From Clostridiales bacterium (lineage in GTDB: Bacteria; Bacillota; Clostridia; Oscillospirales; Acutalibacteraceae), in NCBI GenBank assembly GCA_018364155.1, contig JAGZMM010000004.1, positions 248,001 through 312,000 of the forward strand: a DNA stretch of 64,000 nucleotides, read 5' to 3'. How positions within the stretch are numbered: position 1 is the stretch's first letter; every line of letters begins with the position of its first letter. Below the pieces are notes generated by a model that was not told where the DNA came from, made no database searches, and was given only the letters and a program-made list of their open reading frames with translations. The position numbers and the translations under genes are program-made. Positions 1 to 8,148 of this stretch are shown one piece after another.

Positions 1-102
1 TTGCTTGGATACGCCAATTTCGTTGCCCAGTTTTTCTAAGGTAAGATTACGCTCTTTTCGCAGTATTTTTAATCGGGCAGCAAAAATTTCTTGTGAAAAC
101 AT
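1..102 (-). CDS. XRE-family helix-turn-helix regulator (N-terminal fragment)
   Basis: Reading leftward from an ATG at 102, the first 34 residues begin MFSQEIFAARLKILRKERNL and continue with TLEKLGNEIGVSKQ, which is the first part of a Cro/CI-type DNA-binding helix-turn-helix. The gene runs off the left edge, so its length and any C-terminal domain are unknown. A strong ribosome binding site (AAGGGGG) lies about 7 bases upstream of the ATG. It is divergent from the gene at 218, and the A+T-rich gap between them holds a direct repeat that could be its operator. The HTH family call is secure; autoregulation is inference. Confidence 0.8.
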   Translation of the reverse strand, partial: MFSQEIFAARLKILRKERNLTLEKLGNEIGVSKQ

Positions 103-127
103 GGAATACCCCCTTGATTTTCTACAT

Positions 128-194
128 ATAGGTGACTATAATATTTAGTATACTGATGGGTGACTTTAACTGATATTTATTAGCTTATTATTAT
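128..194 (+). promoter_or_regulatory. Intergenic promoter with direct repeats (candidate XRE operator)
   Basis: The divergent gap holds two copies of GGTGACT, at 131-137 and 159-165, on the same strand and 28 bases apart. The second copy directly precedes a plausible sigma-A promoter: TTAACT at 166-171, 17-base spacer, TATTAT at 189-194. The palindrome AGTATACT lies between the repeats. This arrangement would suit binding by the neighbouring XRE regulator, but binding is inferred from position only. Confidence 0.4.
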
Positions 195-217
195 ATCATA
201 AATCAGGGGGAATTCCT

Positions 218-499
218 ATGAAAAACATTCTCGAGGACCTGTTCGAAGGGGACCTGGCGGGACGAAAGGAAACCTTTTCCGACGACCCCGCTTACCAGGA
301 AGCCATCGACTGGGTGGTGCGCACCGAGGACGCCCTGCGCGCCGCCCTTCCCGCGCCCAAGCTTCCCTTGGCCGCGGCCTTTGCCGACGCGCAAATGGAG
401 CTCACATGTCTCACCGAGCGGCGGGCTTTTGTGACCGGCGTGAGACTCGGCGTGCGGCTGCTGCGGGCCATGGAAGAGGATCCCTTTGCCATCGCCTGA
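218..499 (+). CDS. Small hypothetical protein, DUF6809-like
   Basis: A 93-residue soluble protein starting MKNILEDLFEGDLAGRKETF. The N-terminal MKNILEDLxxG segment resembles small proteins of the DUF6809 type seen in gut Clostridia, whose function is unknown. It has no signal peptide or membrane segment. The rest is mostly helical and includes a TERRAFVTGVRLGVRLLRAM helix near the C-terminus, like those of uncharacterised phage- or regulator-linked proteins. The start has a GGGGGAA ribosome binding site and the gene ends at a strong terminator. Pairing with the divergent XRE gene suggests a small regulatory unit. The family assignment is from memory of the motif only. Confidence 0.6.
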   Translation: MKNILEDLFEGDLAGRKETFSDDPAYQEAIDWVVRTEDALRAALPAPKLPLAAAFADAQMELTCLTERRAFVTGVRLGVRLLRAMEEDPFAIA

Positions 500-500
500 T

Positions 501-535
501 AAAAACGCCTGCGGGTAGAATCCGCAGGCGTTTTT
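501..535. terminator. Bidirectional intrinsic terminator
   Basis: A perfect hairpin (ACGCCTGCGG / CCGCAGGCGT) is flanked by A5 on the left and T5 on the right. It separates the convergent genes ending at 499 and 544 and can act on both strands. Confidence 0.85.
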
Positions 536-543
536 CCATTCTG

Positions 544-1755
544 TTAACCCTTTTTCCCCACCGAACGCAGCTTTTTCATGGCCGATCGGGCGGTCGGCAG
601 CCCCTTGTCAAAGAGCTGGTACTTGAGGGGGCTCACCACCAGGTCGAACTCCCCGATAAACTCCAGCACCTCCGGGGCGAACTTCTGCTTGAATTCCGAC
701 AAGGCATCGTCCAGCGTTCCTTCCACGCCGCCCAGGTTTAAGTAGTCCACCCGGTCCTCCATGCAGTCGAGCATGACCTGGTAAAGCATGCCGTTGGGCG
801 TGGAAAGGTTGGGAAGCAGGCTTAGGTCCGACCCGCCGTAGAGATACTCCGCCACCCGGATGCCCTCCCCCTTGGGCGGCATCACGAACAGCCCCCCGCA
901 CAGGGAAACCACGTCTCCCCGCTCCCTTTGGGCTTCCTTTGCCTGGTTTAAATGGCGGGTGTTGCTTTCCACGTTCTGCCCCTTGTCAATGCAGCCCTGG
1001 GTGTAGGCGATGAACTGAGGCAGGTTTACCTTGCCGTAGTACACCACCGTGTCTTCCCCGAAGGCGTCCCGGATGGAACGAAAATAGTCCGCGCTGCGCA
1101 AAAGCACGTTTTGGCGCTTCTCGGTGCAGCCGATGAGGCGGGCAAACTCGCTCAAATCGTCCTCCGGCCCGGCCTTTTCGAAGAACACGCCCCGGTTTTT
1201 GTGGTAATTGCCGATGTAACTGCGGGCCCCTTTCTTGAAGGACTTGAGGAGGGCCTTGGGGTCTAAGGGATTATGCTCCTCGTCGGTCAGGCGCACCGCC
1301 ATGTTGAACCGGGGGTTAAAATAATCGTGCAGGCTTTTTCCGAAACCCTTGTGGACAAAGCCGGCGGCCTGCAGATTGGATAGGGCCGCCTGGGGGTCCA
1401 TCCCCCACCGGTCGGAGTTTAACACAAAGGGGTCGAGCTTCACCGCGAAAGCCCCCTGGCTTTTTGCGTAGTCCTTTATCCCCTTGGCAAACTGCGCCAC
1501 CGCCTCCTTGTCCTCATAGTCAAGCAGGAAGCCGCGGGGGGAATAGCAGAGCTTTAAGCCCATAGGCATGGTCCTTGTGAGGATGAGGGCGGCGGCAATC
1601 ACCGTATCGTCCCGATACAGGCCGCAGAAGGCGTGGCCCCAGTTGCTTTTTACCGTTTCCCAGCCGGGGCGCTGGGTCAGAGGGACCAGGGAGGCTTTTT
1701 GCAAAAAGGCCTCGTATTCTTCCCGGGGCAGGTCTGTGACAAACCGGTATGCCAT
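544..1755 (-). CDS. FemAB-family peptidoglycan bridge aminoacyltransferase (paralogue 1)
   Basis: The 403-residue product matches the FemA/FemB/FemX/MurM family, which add amino acids from charged tRNAs to the stem-peptide lysine of lipid II or nascent peptidoglycan at the inner face of the membrane. The two GNAT-like halves are visible: an N-terminal FxxxxxxVPLTQRPGWE region (residues 13-33), and a C-terminal half ending DYLNLGGVEGTLDDALSEFK, the conserved NLGG and FK motif of the family. The helical-arm region typical of FemA (charged, around residues 250-275) is present but short. It lies 3 bases downstream of its paralogue with its own AGGAGGGG ribosome binding site, so the two are co-transcribed. 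The amino acid added cannot be told from the sequence. Confidence 0.9.
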   Translation of the reverse strand: MAYRFVTDLPREEYEAFLQKASLVPLTQRPGWETVKSNWGHAFCGLYRDDTVIAAALILTRTMPMGLKLCYSPRGFLLDYEDKEAVAQFAKGIKDYAKSQGAFAVKLDPFVLNSDRWGMDPQAALSNLQAAGFVHKGFGKSLHDYFNPRFNMAVRLTDEEHNPLDPKALLKSFKKGARSYIGNYHKNRGVFFEKAGPEDDLSEFARLIGCTEKRQNVLLRSADYFRSIRDAFGEDTVVYYGKVNLPQFIAYTQGCIDKGQNVESNTRHLNQAKEAQRERGDVVSLCGGLFVMPPKGEGIRVAEYLYGGSDLSLLPNLSTPNGMLYQVMLDCMEDRVDYLNLGGVEGTLDDALSEFKQKFAPEVLEFIGEFDLVVSPLKYQLFDKGLPTARSAMKKLRSVGKKG

Positions 1756-1758
1756 GAT

Positions 1759-3006
1759 TTACCCCTCCTGGTGGTCTTTTTGTTTTGCGCGGCTGAGCTT
1801 GCGGGAGGTGCGGCGCACCTTCTGCATCACCTTGCGCATGGCGGGCAGGTATTTGGTGAACAGGTGGTACTGCACGGGGCGGACCACCAAATCGAATTCC
1901 CCGATAAGCTCGAGCATTTCCGGGGAAAATTTCTGCTTGAATTCGTAAAGAGGCGTGTCCATACTGCCCTCCACGCCGCCTAGGTTGCAGTAGTCGTACC
2001 CGGCCTCAATAAAGTCGCACATGGCCGCGTAAAGCATGCCGTTGGAGGTGGAAAGGCGGGGGAACAAAGACAGGTCGTTGCCTGCATAGAGGTACTCGGC
2101 GAACCGGTACCCCTCCCCTTTGGGCGGCAGCAGGAAAAGGCCGCCGCACAGGGTGACGATTTGCCCCCGCTCCGCCTTGGCCTTCTTCGCTTCCTCTAAA
2201 TTGGCGGTGTTCTTCTCCACGTTCTGGCCCTTGTCGATGGCGGCCTGGGTGAAGGCAATGTATTGGTCCAGATCGAGCCGGCCGTAATAGACCTCCATCT
2301 TATCTCCGAACGCCTTCTTGATGCCCCTAAAGTATTCCGCGTTTCGCAGCACCACGTTCTGGCGCTCCTCGGTGCAGGCCACCATCCGGGCAAACTCGCT
2401 CAAGTCGTCCTCCGGCCCGGCCTTTTCGAAGAACACGCCCCGGTTTTTCTGATAATTGCCGATGGTGGAGCGGGCGTCCTTGCGAAAGCTCTTTAAGAGG
2501 GCTTTGGGGTCTAACGGCTGGCGGTTTTCATCGGTCAGGCGCACCGCCATCTGAAAGCGGGGCATGAAATAGTCGTACAACGTGACGCCGAAGCCCTGGT
2601 GAAGGTACCCTTCTGCCTTGAGGTTTTCGAAGATGGGGGCGGGGTCCACGCCCCAGTGGTCGTTGTTGAGGATAAAGGGGTCGATCTTGATGCAGAAGGC
2701 TTTCTGGCTTTTGGCGTATTCCCGGGCGCCCTCGGTGAAGCGGTGGAGCACCTCTTTGTCGGTATAGTCGAGCAAAAAGCCGCGGGTGGCGTAGATAATC
2801 TTAAAGCCCATGGGCAGGTCTCTGGTCAGAAGCTGGGACGCAGCCACCAGCTTCTCGTCCCGGTACAGCCCGCACAGGGCCGGACGCCAGAAGCTCTTGG
2901 CCACGCCCCATTCCGGGCGCTGGCCGTAGGGCACCATGGGTACATGCATCAAAAACTCGTCGTATTCTTCCTTGGGAACCTTGGTGGAAAATCGGTAGTT
3001 CATCAT
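1759..3006 (-). CDS. FemAB-family peptidoglycan bridge aminoacyltransferase (paralogue 2)
   Basis: First gene of the two-gene femAB operon and a close paralogue of its neighbour. It shows the same VPYGQRPEWG N-terminal segment, an identical EKAGPEDDLSEFAR block, and the C-terminal YDYCNLGGVEGSMDTPLYEFK motif. I start it at the ATG pair 3006/3003 rather than an in-frame ATG at 3051, because AGGGAGG lies just upstream (3009-3015) and the product then begins MMNYRFSTKV, in register with the paralogue. That gives 415 residues, normal for the family. The last residues are basic (TSRKLSRAKQKD), perhaps for membrane contact. Two such genes are usual where a two-residue cross-bridge is built in steps; that role is inference. 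Confidence 0.9.
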   Translation of the reverse strand: MMNYRFSTKVPKEEYDEFLMHVPMVPYGQRPEWGVAKSFWRPALCGLYRDEKLVAASQLLTRDLPMGFKIIYATRGFLLDYTDKEVLHRFTEGAREYAKSQKAFCIKIDPFILNNDHWGVDPAPIFENLKAEGYLHQGFGVTLYDYFMPRFQMAVRLTDENRQPLDPKALLKSFRKDARSTIGNYQKNRGVFFEKAGPEDDLSEFARMVACTEERQNVVLRNAEYFRGIKKAFGDKMEVYYGRLDLDQYIAFTQAAIDKGQNVEKNTANLEEAKKAKAERGQIVTLCGGLFLLPPKGEGYRFAEYLYAGNDLSLFPRLSTSNGMLYAAMCDFIEAGYDYCNLGGVEGSMDTPLYEFKQKFSPEMLELIGEFDLVVRPVQYHLFTKYLPAMRKVMQKVRRTSRKLSRAKQKDHQEG

Positions 3007-3105
3007 TGCCTCCCTATATGATTCCGGCCGGATTGGGCCGGTTCTTTTCACACTTAGCCGTCAAAGGCGGAAGCCTCTGCCGCGCATATTGCTATATTCT
3101 TCTTT

Positions 3106-3134
3106 ATTATACCGGCTGGCAAACGGGAACGCAA
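3106..3134 (-). promoter_or_regulatory. Promoter of the femAB operon
   Basis: On the minus strand, TTGCGT (3129-3134), a 17-base spacer and a perfect TATAAT (3106-3111) lie about 100 bases upstream of the start at 3006. The leader between them holds no gene that I would call. Confidence 0.75.
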
Positions 3135-3243
3135 TGGATGTTCTGAGACAAATTCGCCCCATTTCCCCCGTCTTTTTGTTTTGATTGCGGTCAGCCGCCT
3201 TTTTCCGACCGGTTGAGCCTTCCTGGAAGTTGCCGTGATTCCC

Positions 3244-3273
3244 TTGACCCAACCGCCTTTTGTAGGGTAAAAT
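3244..3273 (+). promoter_or_regulatory. Promoter of the sugar isomerase gene
   Basis: TTGACC (3244-3249), an 18-base spacer and TAAAAT (3268-3273) lie about 70 bases upstream of the start at 3345. It is divergent from the femAB promoter. Confidence 0.65.
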
Positions 3274-3344
3274 AAAAACAATCAAACGCATTTCTTTGCC
3301 CGCCGGTTTTCGGGCAAATTCATTGAAATTTGGAGGTCGTCAAC

Positions 3345-4190
3345 ATGAAAATAGGCGTCAGAGCGCACGATTACGGCTGCCACACGCCCAAGGAGCTGGC
3401 CCGGATTCTCAAGGAGGCTGGGTTCGAATGCTTGCAGCTGGCCCTCAACAAGGCGCTGACCGGCATGCAGCCGGTGCCCGGGCAGCTAAATCCCGGCCTT
3501 TGCTATGACATCCGCCGTGCCTTTGAGCGGGAGGATTTACAGATCGCAGTGGTGGGGTGCTACATTGAGCCCTCCCTTTCCGACCCCGAGGAGCGGGAGC
3601 GTCAGCTGGCCCGGTATTTGGAGTGCCTCGCTTACTGCCGGCAGTTGGGCAGCTTTGTCGTCGCCACCGAAACCACCTGCTATTCGGGCAGCCTGGAAGG
3701 GCGGATGAAGCAGTTCGACATTCTGACCGACAGCGTCTGCCGCCTGGCAGAGCAGGCGGAGAAGTTCGGCGTATTCGCGGCGGTGGAGCCGGTGCATGTG
3801 CACACCATGAATTCCCCGGAGCTGACCTATGAGCTCATCCGCCGGGTGGCCTCCCCCAACCTGAAGATCATCTACGATCCGGTCAATCTCCTCACCCCGG
3901 AGAACATCTCCCGGCAGGAAAAGGTGATGGACGCCTGCTTTGACGCGTTCGGTGACCGGATCGTGGGCATTCACGCCAAGGACGTGGTGATTGAGGACGG
4001 ACAGTTTAAACCCATTGTAATCGGAGAAGGCCTTGTCAACGTTCAGTATTATCTCAACTGGCTGGCCATTCACAAGCCGGGCATCTCGGTGCTGCGCGAA
4101 GAGGCCAACCCCGCCACCGGCCACAAGGACATTGCGAACCTGCGCCGGATGATCGACCTGGCTGAGGCAAACGCGCCGGTTAAGCTCTAA
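3345..4190 (+). CDS. Sugar phosphate isomerase/epimerase (xylose isomerase-like TIM barrel)
   Basis: The 281-residue soluble protein belongs to the xylose isomerase-like/AP-endonuclease-2 TIM-barrel family, metal-dependent isomerases and epimerases of sugars and inositols. The family metal ligands are recognisable in order: Glu in AAVEPVHVH, Asp in IIYDPVNLL, His in VGIHAKDVV, and Glu in VLREEANPATG near the C-terminus. The start is the ATG at 3345, preceded by GGAGGT at 3332-3337; an upstream TTG overlaps that site. It is a single gene between its own promoter and terminator. No kinase, transporter or regulator neighbours it, so the substrate cannot be deduced. Confidence 0.85.
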   Translation: MKIGVRAHDYGCHTPKELARILKEAGFECLQLALNKALTGMQPVPGQLNPGLCYDIRRAFEREDLQIAVVGCYIEPSLSDPEERERQLARYLECLAYCRQLGSFVVATETTCYSGSLEGRMKQFDILTDSVCRLAEQAEKFGVFAAVEPVHVHTMNSPELTYELIRRVASPNLKIIYDPVNLLTPENISRQEKVMDACFDAFGDRIVGIHAKDVVIEDGQFKPIVIGEGLVNVQYYLNWLAIHKPGISVLREEANPATGHKDIANLRRMIDLAEANAPVKL

Positions 4191-4226
4191 CCGATAGTTT
4201 GCCCCGTTTTGCACGCGGTCACACAA

Positions 4227-4267
4227 ACGCCGCCGGAGAAAGATGTTTCTCCGGCGGCGTTTTTTTG
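4227..4267 (+). terminator. Intrinsic terminator after the isomerase gene
   Basis: A long perfect stem (ACGCCGCCGGAGAAA / TTTCTCCGGCGGCGT) is followed by T7, 36 bases after the stop codon. Confidence 0.9.
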
Positions 4268-4292
4268 GTACGGGTAAACGGACGCATTTCGC

Positions 4293-4321
4293 TTGGACGT
4301 AGGACGGGAATTCCTTATAAA
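4293..4321 (+). promoter_or_regulatory. Promoter of the sigma/anti-sigma pair
   Basis: TTGGAC (4293-4298), a 17-base spacer and TATAAA (4316-4321) lie 125 bases upstream of the sigma gene. It is a housekeeping-type promoter, not the GAAC/CGTC type expected of ECF autoregulation. A separate autoregulated site was not recognised. Confidence 0.55.
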
Positions 4322-4445
4322 ATCCCTGCTTTTATGGACGGTGCAAAAAAGAAGGAGACGGCCGTTCCCATTCTGATTTTTTACGCTGGTTTTCGTCACA
4401 ATCGGACGGCAGATTCGTTTGGTTGATGGAGAGAGGAGGGAGGCC

Positions 4446-4940
4446 ATGGAGAAGGAGGACTTGGAGGATGTATACGAACGGTATTACACGGAGGTGTATC
4501 TGTACGCCCTATCCCTTTGCCGAAACCGGACGGATGCGGAGGATCTAACGGGAGAATCCTTTTTAAAAGCGTTGATCTGCTTAGAGAAGAGTGGAGGAAG
4601 CATAAAATTTTGGCTGATGAAAGTCTGCCGCAACCTGTGGCTGGACCGGTTGCGAAAAGAGCGGCGGCTCACCTCCCTTCTTGATGAGGAGATAGAGCGG
4701 CTGCCGGACGGTCAGGACCTGTTGGGGGAACTGGTGGAAAACGAACGAAATCGACAACTTTACGACGCGGTTCTAAGGTTGCCACCCGGATATCGAGAAC
4801 CTGTGATTCTCTTTTATTATGGGGGCTTGCCCACAAGGGACGTGGCAAAGGTGCTTGGAATTACAGATACTGCAGTACGCACCCGACTTTACCGGGCGCG
4901 GATGTATCTCGGCAAACAATTGGAAAAGGAGGATTTGTAA
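4446..4940 (+). CDS. ECF-type RNA polymerase sigma factor
   Basis: The 164-residue sigma-70 family protein has only regions 2 and 4. Region 2 (about residues 5-75) includes YYTEVYLYALSLCRNRTDAE and the -10-contacting segment FWLMKVCRNLWLDRLRKERR. Region 4 (about 105-160) includes LPPGYREPVILFYYGGLPTR and the recognition HTH DVAKVLGITDTAVRTRLYRA. The start chosen is the ATG at 4446 after GGAGGGAGG. The stop overlaps the next ATG by one base (TAATG), so it is translationally coupled to a membrane protein with anti-sigma features. It probably responds to envelope stress, but the trigger is not readable from the sequence. Confidence 0.9.
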   Translation: MEKEDLEDVYERYYTEVYLYALSLCRNRTDAEDLTGESFLKALICLEKSGGSIKFWLMKVCRNLWLDRLRKERRLTSLLDEEIERLPDGQDLLGELVENERNRQLYDAVLRLPPGYREPVILFYYGGLPTRDVAKVLGITDTAVRTRLYRARMYLGKQLEKEDL

Positions 4941-6223
4941 TGAGTTTTAGAGAGATATTTGAGCGCTATCTGAAAAATGAGGCAACTGCGGAGGAAATCG
5001 CCCTTGTAGAGGATGAGTTGGAACGAGCGCAGGTGCTGAATGACTACTTTCTGGATAAAGTAGATGAGGCCACTTCGCTACAGCTGAAAATTCCCGAAGA
5101 AACGATAAAAAAGGAAACCAAGAAGATAAAAAAGAAAATCAATAAAAAGTTTCGTCGGACGGTCTTGAAAGTACTTGCATCCATTCTTGGGCTGGTGCTT
5201 TGCGCCATCCTCATCATATCCCCGATTCTTGACGCCTGTTTTTATAGTCCTTATGCGCCAAGCGAATACCAAAACGGCAAGGGAGAAAACTATACCATAA
5301 ATGATACCAATCTATTTAGTGAAAATTTACGTGCCCTGTCGGAACTTCTTCTTCCTGGTATCGATGGTATTTATGCAGAGAACGTCAAGAAAATCGGCGC
5401 ATCTTACTATTCTATGCAAATAAATCAATATTTTTTTGATGATTCTTCCAATATTTTTGATGCCTCTCTCTTCTTGGATCAATTTTCGTCGCTCAGTTCT
5501 TTCAACCGCTATCCTAGCAGGGGAACCCGCTATATGCTTTCGGATGGGAGTTGGAACCACGAAAAGATCGTCTACTATACTCTGAGCGAAAAATATCCGT
5601 ATGACGGCGCCCATAACCCGGACCCGCATGCCGTCGATTTTGAGACGGTTCCCGATTTACCTGCTACTGCCCAGCTCACCGGCTATCTCACCTTTCGAGA
5701 ACCTCTGAGTATGGATGCACTAATGGACAAAATGATTCAGTATAATTCTACAGAGCACAATGTAACCTTTCAATGGATCGAAGTCGTCACCAGTGATCCG
5801 ACGTTACGCCTTGGTGAACCAAGAGCATATTCCTACACCAATCTCGGCTTTACGTATCAAAAGTTCCGCGTGTATTCCCTTATCAATGCTGATGCAGGGC
5901 CTCAGTATTTTTCAATGGGATCTCCATGGCCTCTGTACTATGAAGACGGTCCAATATTGATGGATTTTCACAGTGGTGAGGCTATGGAGCATCATTTTAC
6001 ATCTTTGCTCAATCAAATGATCGAAAACCCCGAATTTTGCAACGTGTTTACCGGCGGAACAGGAAAGTTTCAAGAGGCGCTTTCCTATGTGCAGCAAAAC
6101 GGTATAAAATCACCCTGCGTTTTAATTACCGCCTCCAGAGACGACGTTCTCGCCCTGCGTGATGACCCGGATGTGGACCGGTTTGCCATCGACAATGTAA
6201 CCCTTTCCGAATATTCCAAATAG
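4940..6223 (+). CDS. Membrane anti-sigma factor with C-terminal sensor domain
   Basis: The 427-residue protein has a cytoplasmic N-terminus (1-70), acidic then very lysine-rich (KKETKKIKKKINKK), one membrane helix at about 73-97, and a large extracytoplasmic domain. The layout resembles Bacillus YhdL-type anti-sigma factors (Sigma_reg_N/Sigma_reg_C), where the N-terminus holds the cognate ECF sigma and the outer domain senses. The typical C-terminal features are present: a threonine- and aromatic-rich beta region, LTGYLTFREPLSMDALM around 227-244, and a final VLITASRDDVLALRDDPDVD segment. Its base composition is visibly more A+T-rich than the flanking genes. The role is inferred from coupling to the sigma gene and from topology. 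Confidence 0.8.
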   Translation: MSFREIFERYLKNEATAEEIALVEDELERAQVLNDYFLDKVDEATSLQLKIPEETIKKETKKIKKKINKKFRRTVLKVLASILGLVLCAILIISPILDACFYSPYAPSEYQNGKGENYTINDTNLFSENLRALSELLLPGIDGIYAENVKKIGASYYSMQINQYFFDDSSNIFDASLFLDQFSSLSSFNRYPSRGTRYMLSDGSWNHEKIVYYTLSEKYPYDGAHNPDPHAVDFETVPDLPATAQLTGYLTFREPLSMDALMDKMIQYNSTEHNVTFQWIEVVTSDPTLRLGEPRAYSYTNLGFTYQKFRVYSLINADAGPQYFSMGSPWPLYYEDGPILMDFHSGEAMEHHFTSLLNQMIENPEFCNVFTGGTGKFQEALSYVQQNGIKSPCVLITASRDDVLALRDDPDVDRFAIDNVTLSEYSK

Positions 6224-6304
6224 TTTTTCGTCTTGCGGATGTTTCCTCACAATTAGTACACAAATTTGATACAAAAAAGAAATCGAAATTTTAGGTTTCT
6301 GCCA

Positions 6305-6333
6305 TTGTTAAAAAAATAATTATGCGGTATACT
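6305..6333 (+). promoter_or_regulatory. Promoter of fucO-like gene
   Basis: TTGTTA (6305-6310), a 17-base A+T-rich spacer and TATACT (6328-6333) lie about 60 bases upstream of the start at 6393. Confidence 0.7.
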
Positions 6334-6392
6334 GACGACAGTGGTTTGATAATTAAATAACAATACCAAACATACAGGAGGTAACCACAGTC

Positions 6393-7544
6393 ATGGCAAA
6401 CAGAATCATTCTCAACGAAACGTCCTATTTCGGCGCGGGCGCCATCTCCGTCATCGCGGACGAGGCGAAGAAGCGCGGCTACAAGAAGGCCCTCGTTGTG
6501 ACCGACAAGAGCCTGATGAAGTTCGAGGTCGCCACCAAGGTGCTCAAGGTGCTCGACGACGCCGGCCTTGCCTATGAAGTGTTCGACGACTGTAAGCCCA
6601 ACCCCACCATCCAGAACGTGCAGGATGGCGTGGCTGCCTGCAAGAAGGCGGGTGCGGATTACCTGGTTGCCATCGGCGGCGGTTCCTCCATGGACACCGC
6701 GAAGGCCGTCGGCATCATCATGAATAACCCGGAGCATGCCGACGTCAGAAGCCTGGAAGGCGCGGTTGACACCAAGAATAAGTGCATGCCGATCATTGCT
6801 GTCCCCACCACCGCCGGTACTGCCGCGGAGGTCACCATCAACTATGTCATTACCGACGTGGAGAAGAGCCGCAAGTTCGTCTGCGTCGACCCGCATGACA
6901 TTCCGCTGGTCGCCGTCATCGATTCGGATATGATGTCCAGCATGCCCAAGGGCCTGACTGCCGCCACCGGTATGGACGCGCTGACCCACGCCATTGAAGG
7001 TTACATCACCAAGGGCGCCTGGGAAATGACCGACATGTTCCACCTCAAGGCCATCGAGCTGATCTCCCGCTCGCTGCGCAAGGCCTGCGAGAACGACCCA
7101 CAGGGCAGAGAAGACATGGCTCTGGGCCAGTATATCGCCGGCATGGGCTTCTCCAATGTGGGTCTTGGCATCGTTCACTCCATGGCGCACCCGCTGGGCG
7201 CTGTGTATGACACGCCCCACGGCGTAGCCAACGCCATCATCCTGCCCACCGTTATGGAATATAACGCCGAGGCTACCGGTGAGAAGTACCGCGACATCGC
7301 TAAGGCTATGGGCGTTCCCGGCACGGAGAACATGACTCAGGAAGAGTACCGCAAGGCCGCCATTGATGCGGTTAAGAAGCTCTCTGAGGACGTGGGAATC
7401 CCGAAGAAGGTTTCCGAAGTGGGCGTGAAGGAAGAAGACATCCCGATGCTCGCTCAGCAGGCCATGGACGATGCCTGCCGTCCCGGCAACCCGAAGGATC
7501 CGACCAAGGAAGACATCATCGCGCTTTACAAATCTATGATGTAA
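6393..7544 (+). CDS. fucO: Iron-containing alcohol dehydrogenase, lactaldehyde reductase type
   Basis: The 383-residue group III (Fe-dependent) alcohol dehydrogenase is co-linear with E. coli FucO from its first residues (MANRIILNETSYFGAGA). It reduces lactaldehyde to 1,2-propanediol with NADH, the exit route for carbon from fucose and rhamnose. The nucleotide-binding GGGSSMDTAK motif is at about 97-106. The iron site is formed by Asp in the TGMDALTHAIEGY segment and the histidines of that segment and of SMAHPLGAVYDTPHG. GTAAEVTINYVITD is typical of the FucO branch. It is monocistronic, with the ribosome binding site AGGAGGT and its own terminator. No fucose or rhamnose catabolic genes adjoin it, so other aldehydes remain possible. 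Codon use looks strongly optimised, suggesting high expression. Confidence 0.92.
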   Translation: MANRIILNETSYFGAGAISVIADEAKKRGYKKALVVTDKSLMKFEVATKVLKVLDDAGLAYEVFDDCKPNPTIQNVQDGVAACKKAGADYLVAIGGGSSMDTAKAVGIIMNNPEHADVRSLEGAVDTKNKCMPIIAVPTTAGTAAEVTINYVITDVEKSRKFVCVDPHDIPLVAVIDSDMMSSMPKGLTAATGMDALTHAIEGYITKGAWEMTDMFHLKAIELISRSLRKACENDPQGREDMALGQYIAGMGFSNVGLGIVHSMAHPLGAVYDTPHGVANAIILPTVMEYNAEATGEKYRDIAKAMGVPGTENMTQEEYRKAAIDAVKKLSEDVGIPKKVSEVGVKEEDIPMLAQQAMDDACRPGNPKDPTKEDIIALYKSMM

Positions 7545-7572
7545 TCACCGGTTTTCCTGCTTATCAAAGGGC

Positions 7573-7612
7573 AAGGACCTGGAGTCCAAATGGACTCCAG
7601 GTCCTTTTTTGT
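7573..7612 (+). terminator. Intrinsic terminator after fucO
   Basis: A 16-bp perfect stem (AAGGACCTGGAGTCCA / TGGACTCCAGGTCCTT) with a two-base loop is followed by a T run. It lies between convergent genes. Confidence 0.92.
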
Positions 7613-7653
7613 TTGTCGCCTAGTGATTTGACCGATCATGTTCAGCCCAAGCA

Positions 7654-7908
7654 TTACAGGCCGTTGATGAATCCGACCTCATGCTTATGCAGGGCGGTGA
7701 CCACCTTACGGATGCGCATTTTGACTTCGTCACCGGTTTTCGGCGCCTGGATATACTGGATAATCTGTTCCTTCCCTTCCCGGGACAGCTTTCCAAACTC
7801 GGACATAGCGTCCATATCCAAAGCCAACTCCATCCCCAATCCCAGGGGCATATCTGGCGTATTGTCCGGATGCCGGGTTCCTTCTCCTACAAAGGGGTTT
7901 TGCTCCAT
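7654..7908 (-). CDS. Small conserved-looking hypothetical protein
   Basis: An 84-residue protein with a real ribosome binding site (AGGAGG, about 8 bases before the ATG). The core (PLGLGMELALDMDAMSEFG, then LSREGKEQIIQYIQ) resembles small Bacillota proteins with a PxGFGMALAxNxxAxxxF motif, for which I know no function. It is soluble, helical and has no cysteines. It stands alone, convergent with fucO. The upstream region to 8120 holds no other gene that I can support. Confidence 0.65.
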   Translation of the reverse strand: MEQNPFVGEGTRHPDNTPDMPLGLGMELALDMDAMSEFGKLSREGKEQIIQYIQAPKTGDEVKMRIRKVVTALHKHEVGFINGL

Positions 7909-8119
7909 ACCGATTCCTCCTTTTTAAAGACAGGATTAGTATTTGTGCAGGCACCCGCAGCTATGCATTTTATTAAAAAATCTTGAGGTCATCCGGTATG
8001 GATATCCAGTCCGGACATAGAATTGGGCGATTAAATTTCCTGCTTTTCCCATCGAATCAATCAAGGTAAAAAATAAAGTAGATTTTCGTCAAAAAAAGTA
8101 TATTTCCGTCTTTTTTTGC

Positions 8120-8148
8120 TTGACTTTTGATCCAGAAAAGCGTATGAT
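8120..8148 (+). promoter_or_regulatory. Promoter of the pilin gene
   Basis: TTGACT (8120-8125), a 17-base spacer and TATGAT (8143-8148) leave a leader of about 125 bases before the pilin ATG. The 7909-8277 gap is A+T-rich. I looked for a c-di-GMP riboswitch in the leader and saw no recognisable conserved core. Confidence 0.65.

Noticed and set aside
3054..3281. 75-codon minus-strand frame upstream of femAB
   Set aside because: It covers the mapped-looking femAB promoter, has no ribosome binding site, and its composition is random.
6291..7220. Long open frame antisense to fucO (309 codons, minus strand)
   Set aside because: It lies almost wholly opposite a gene with clear FucO motifs, and its His/Asp/Gly-rich product is typical of the complement of G+C-rich codons.
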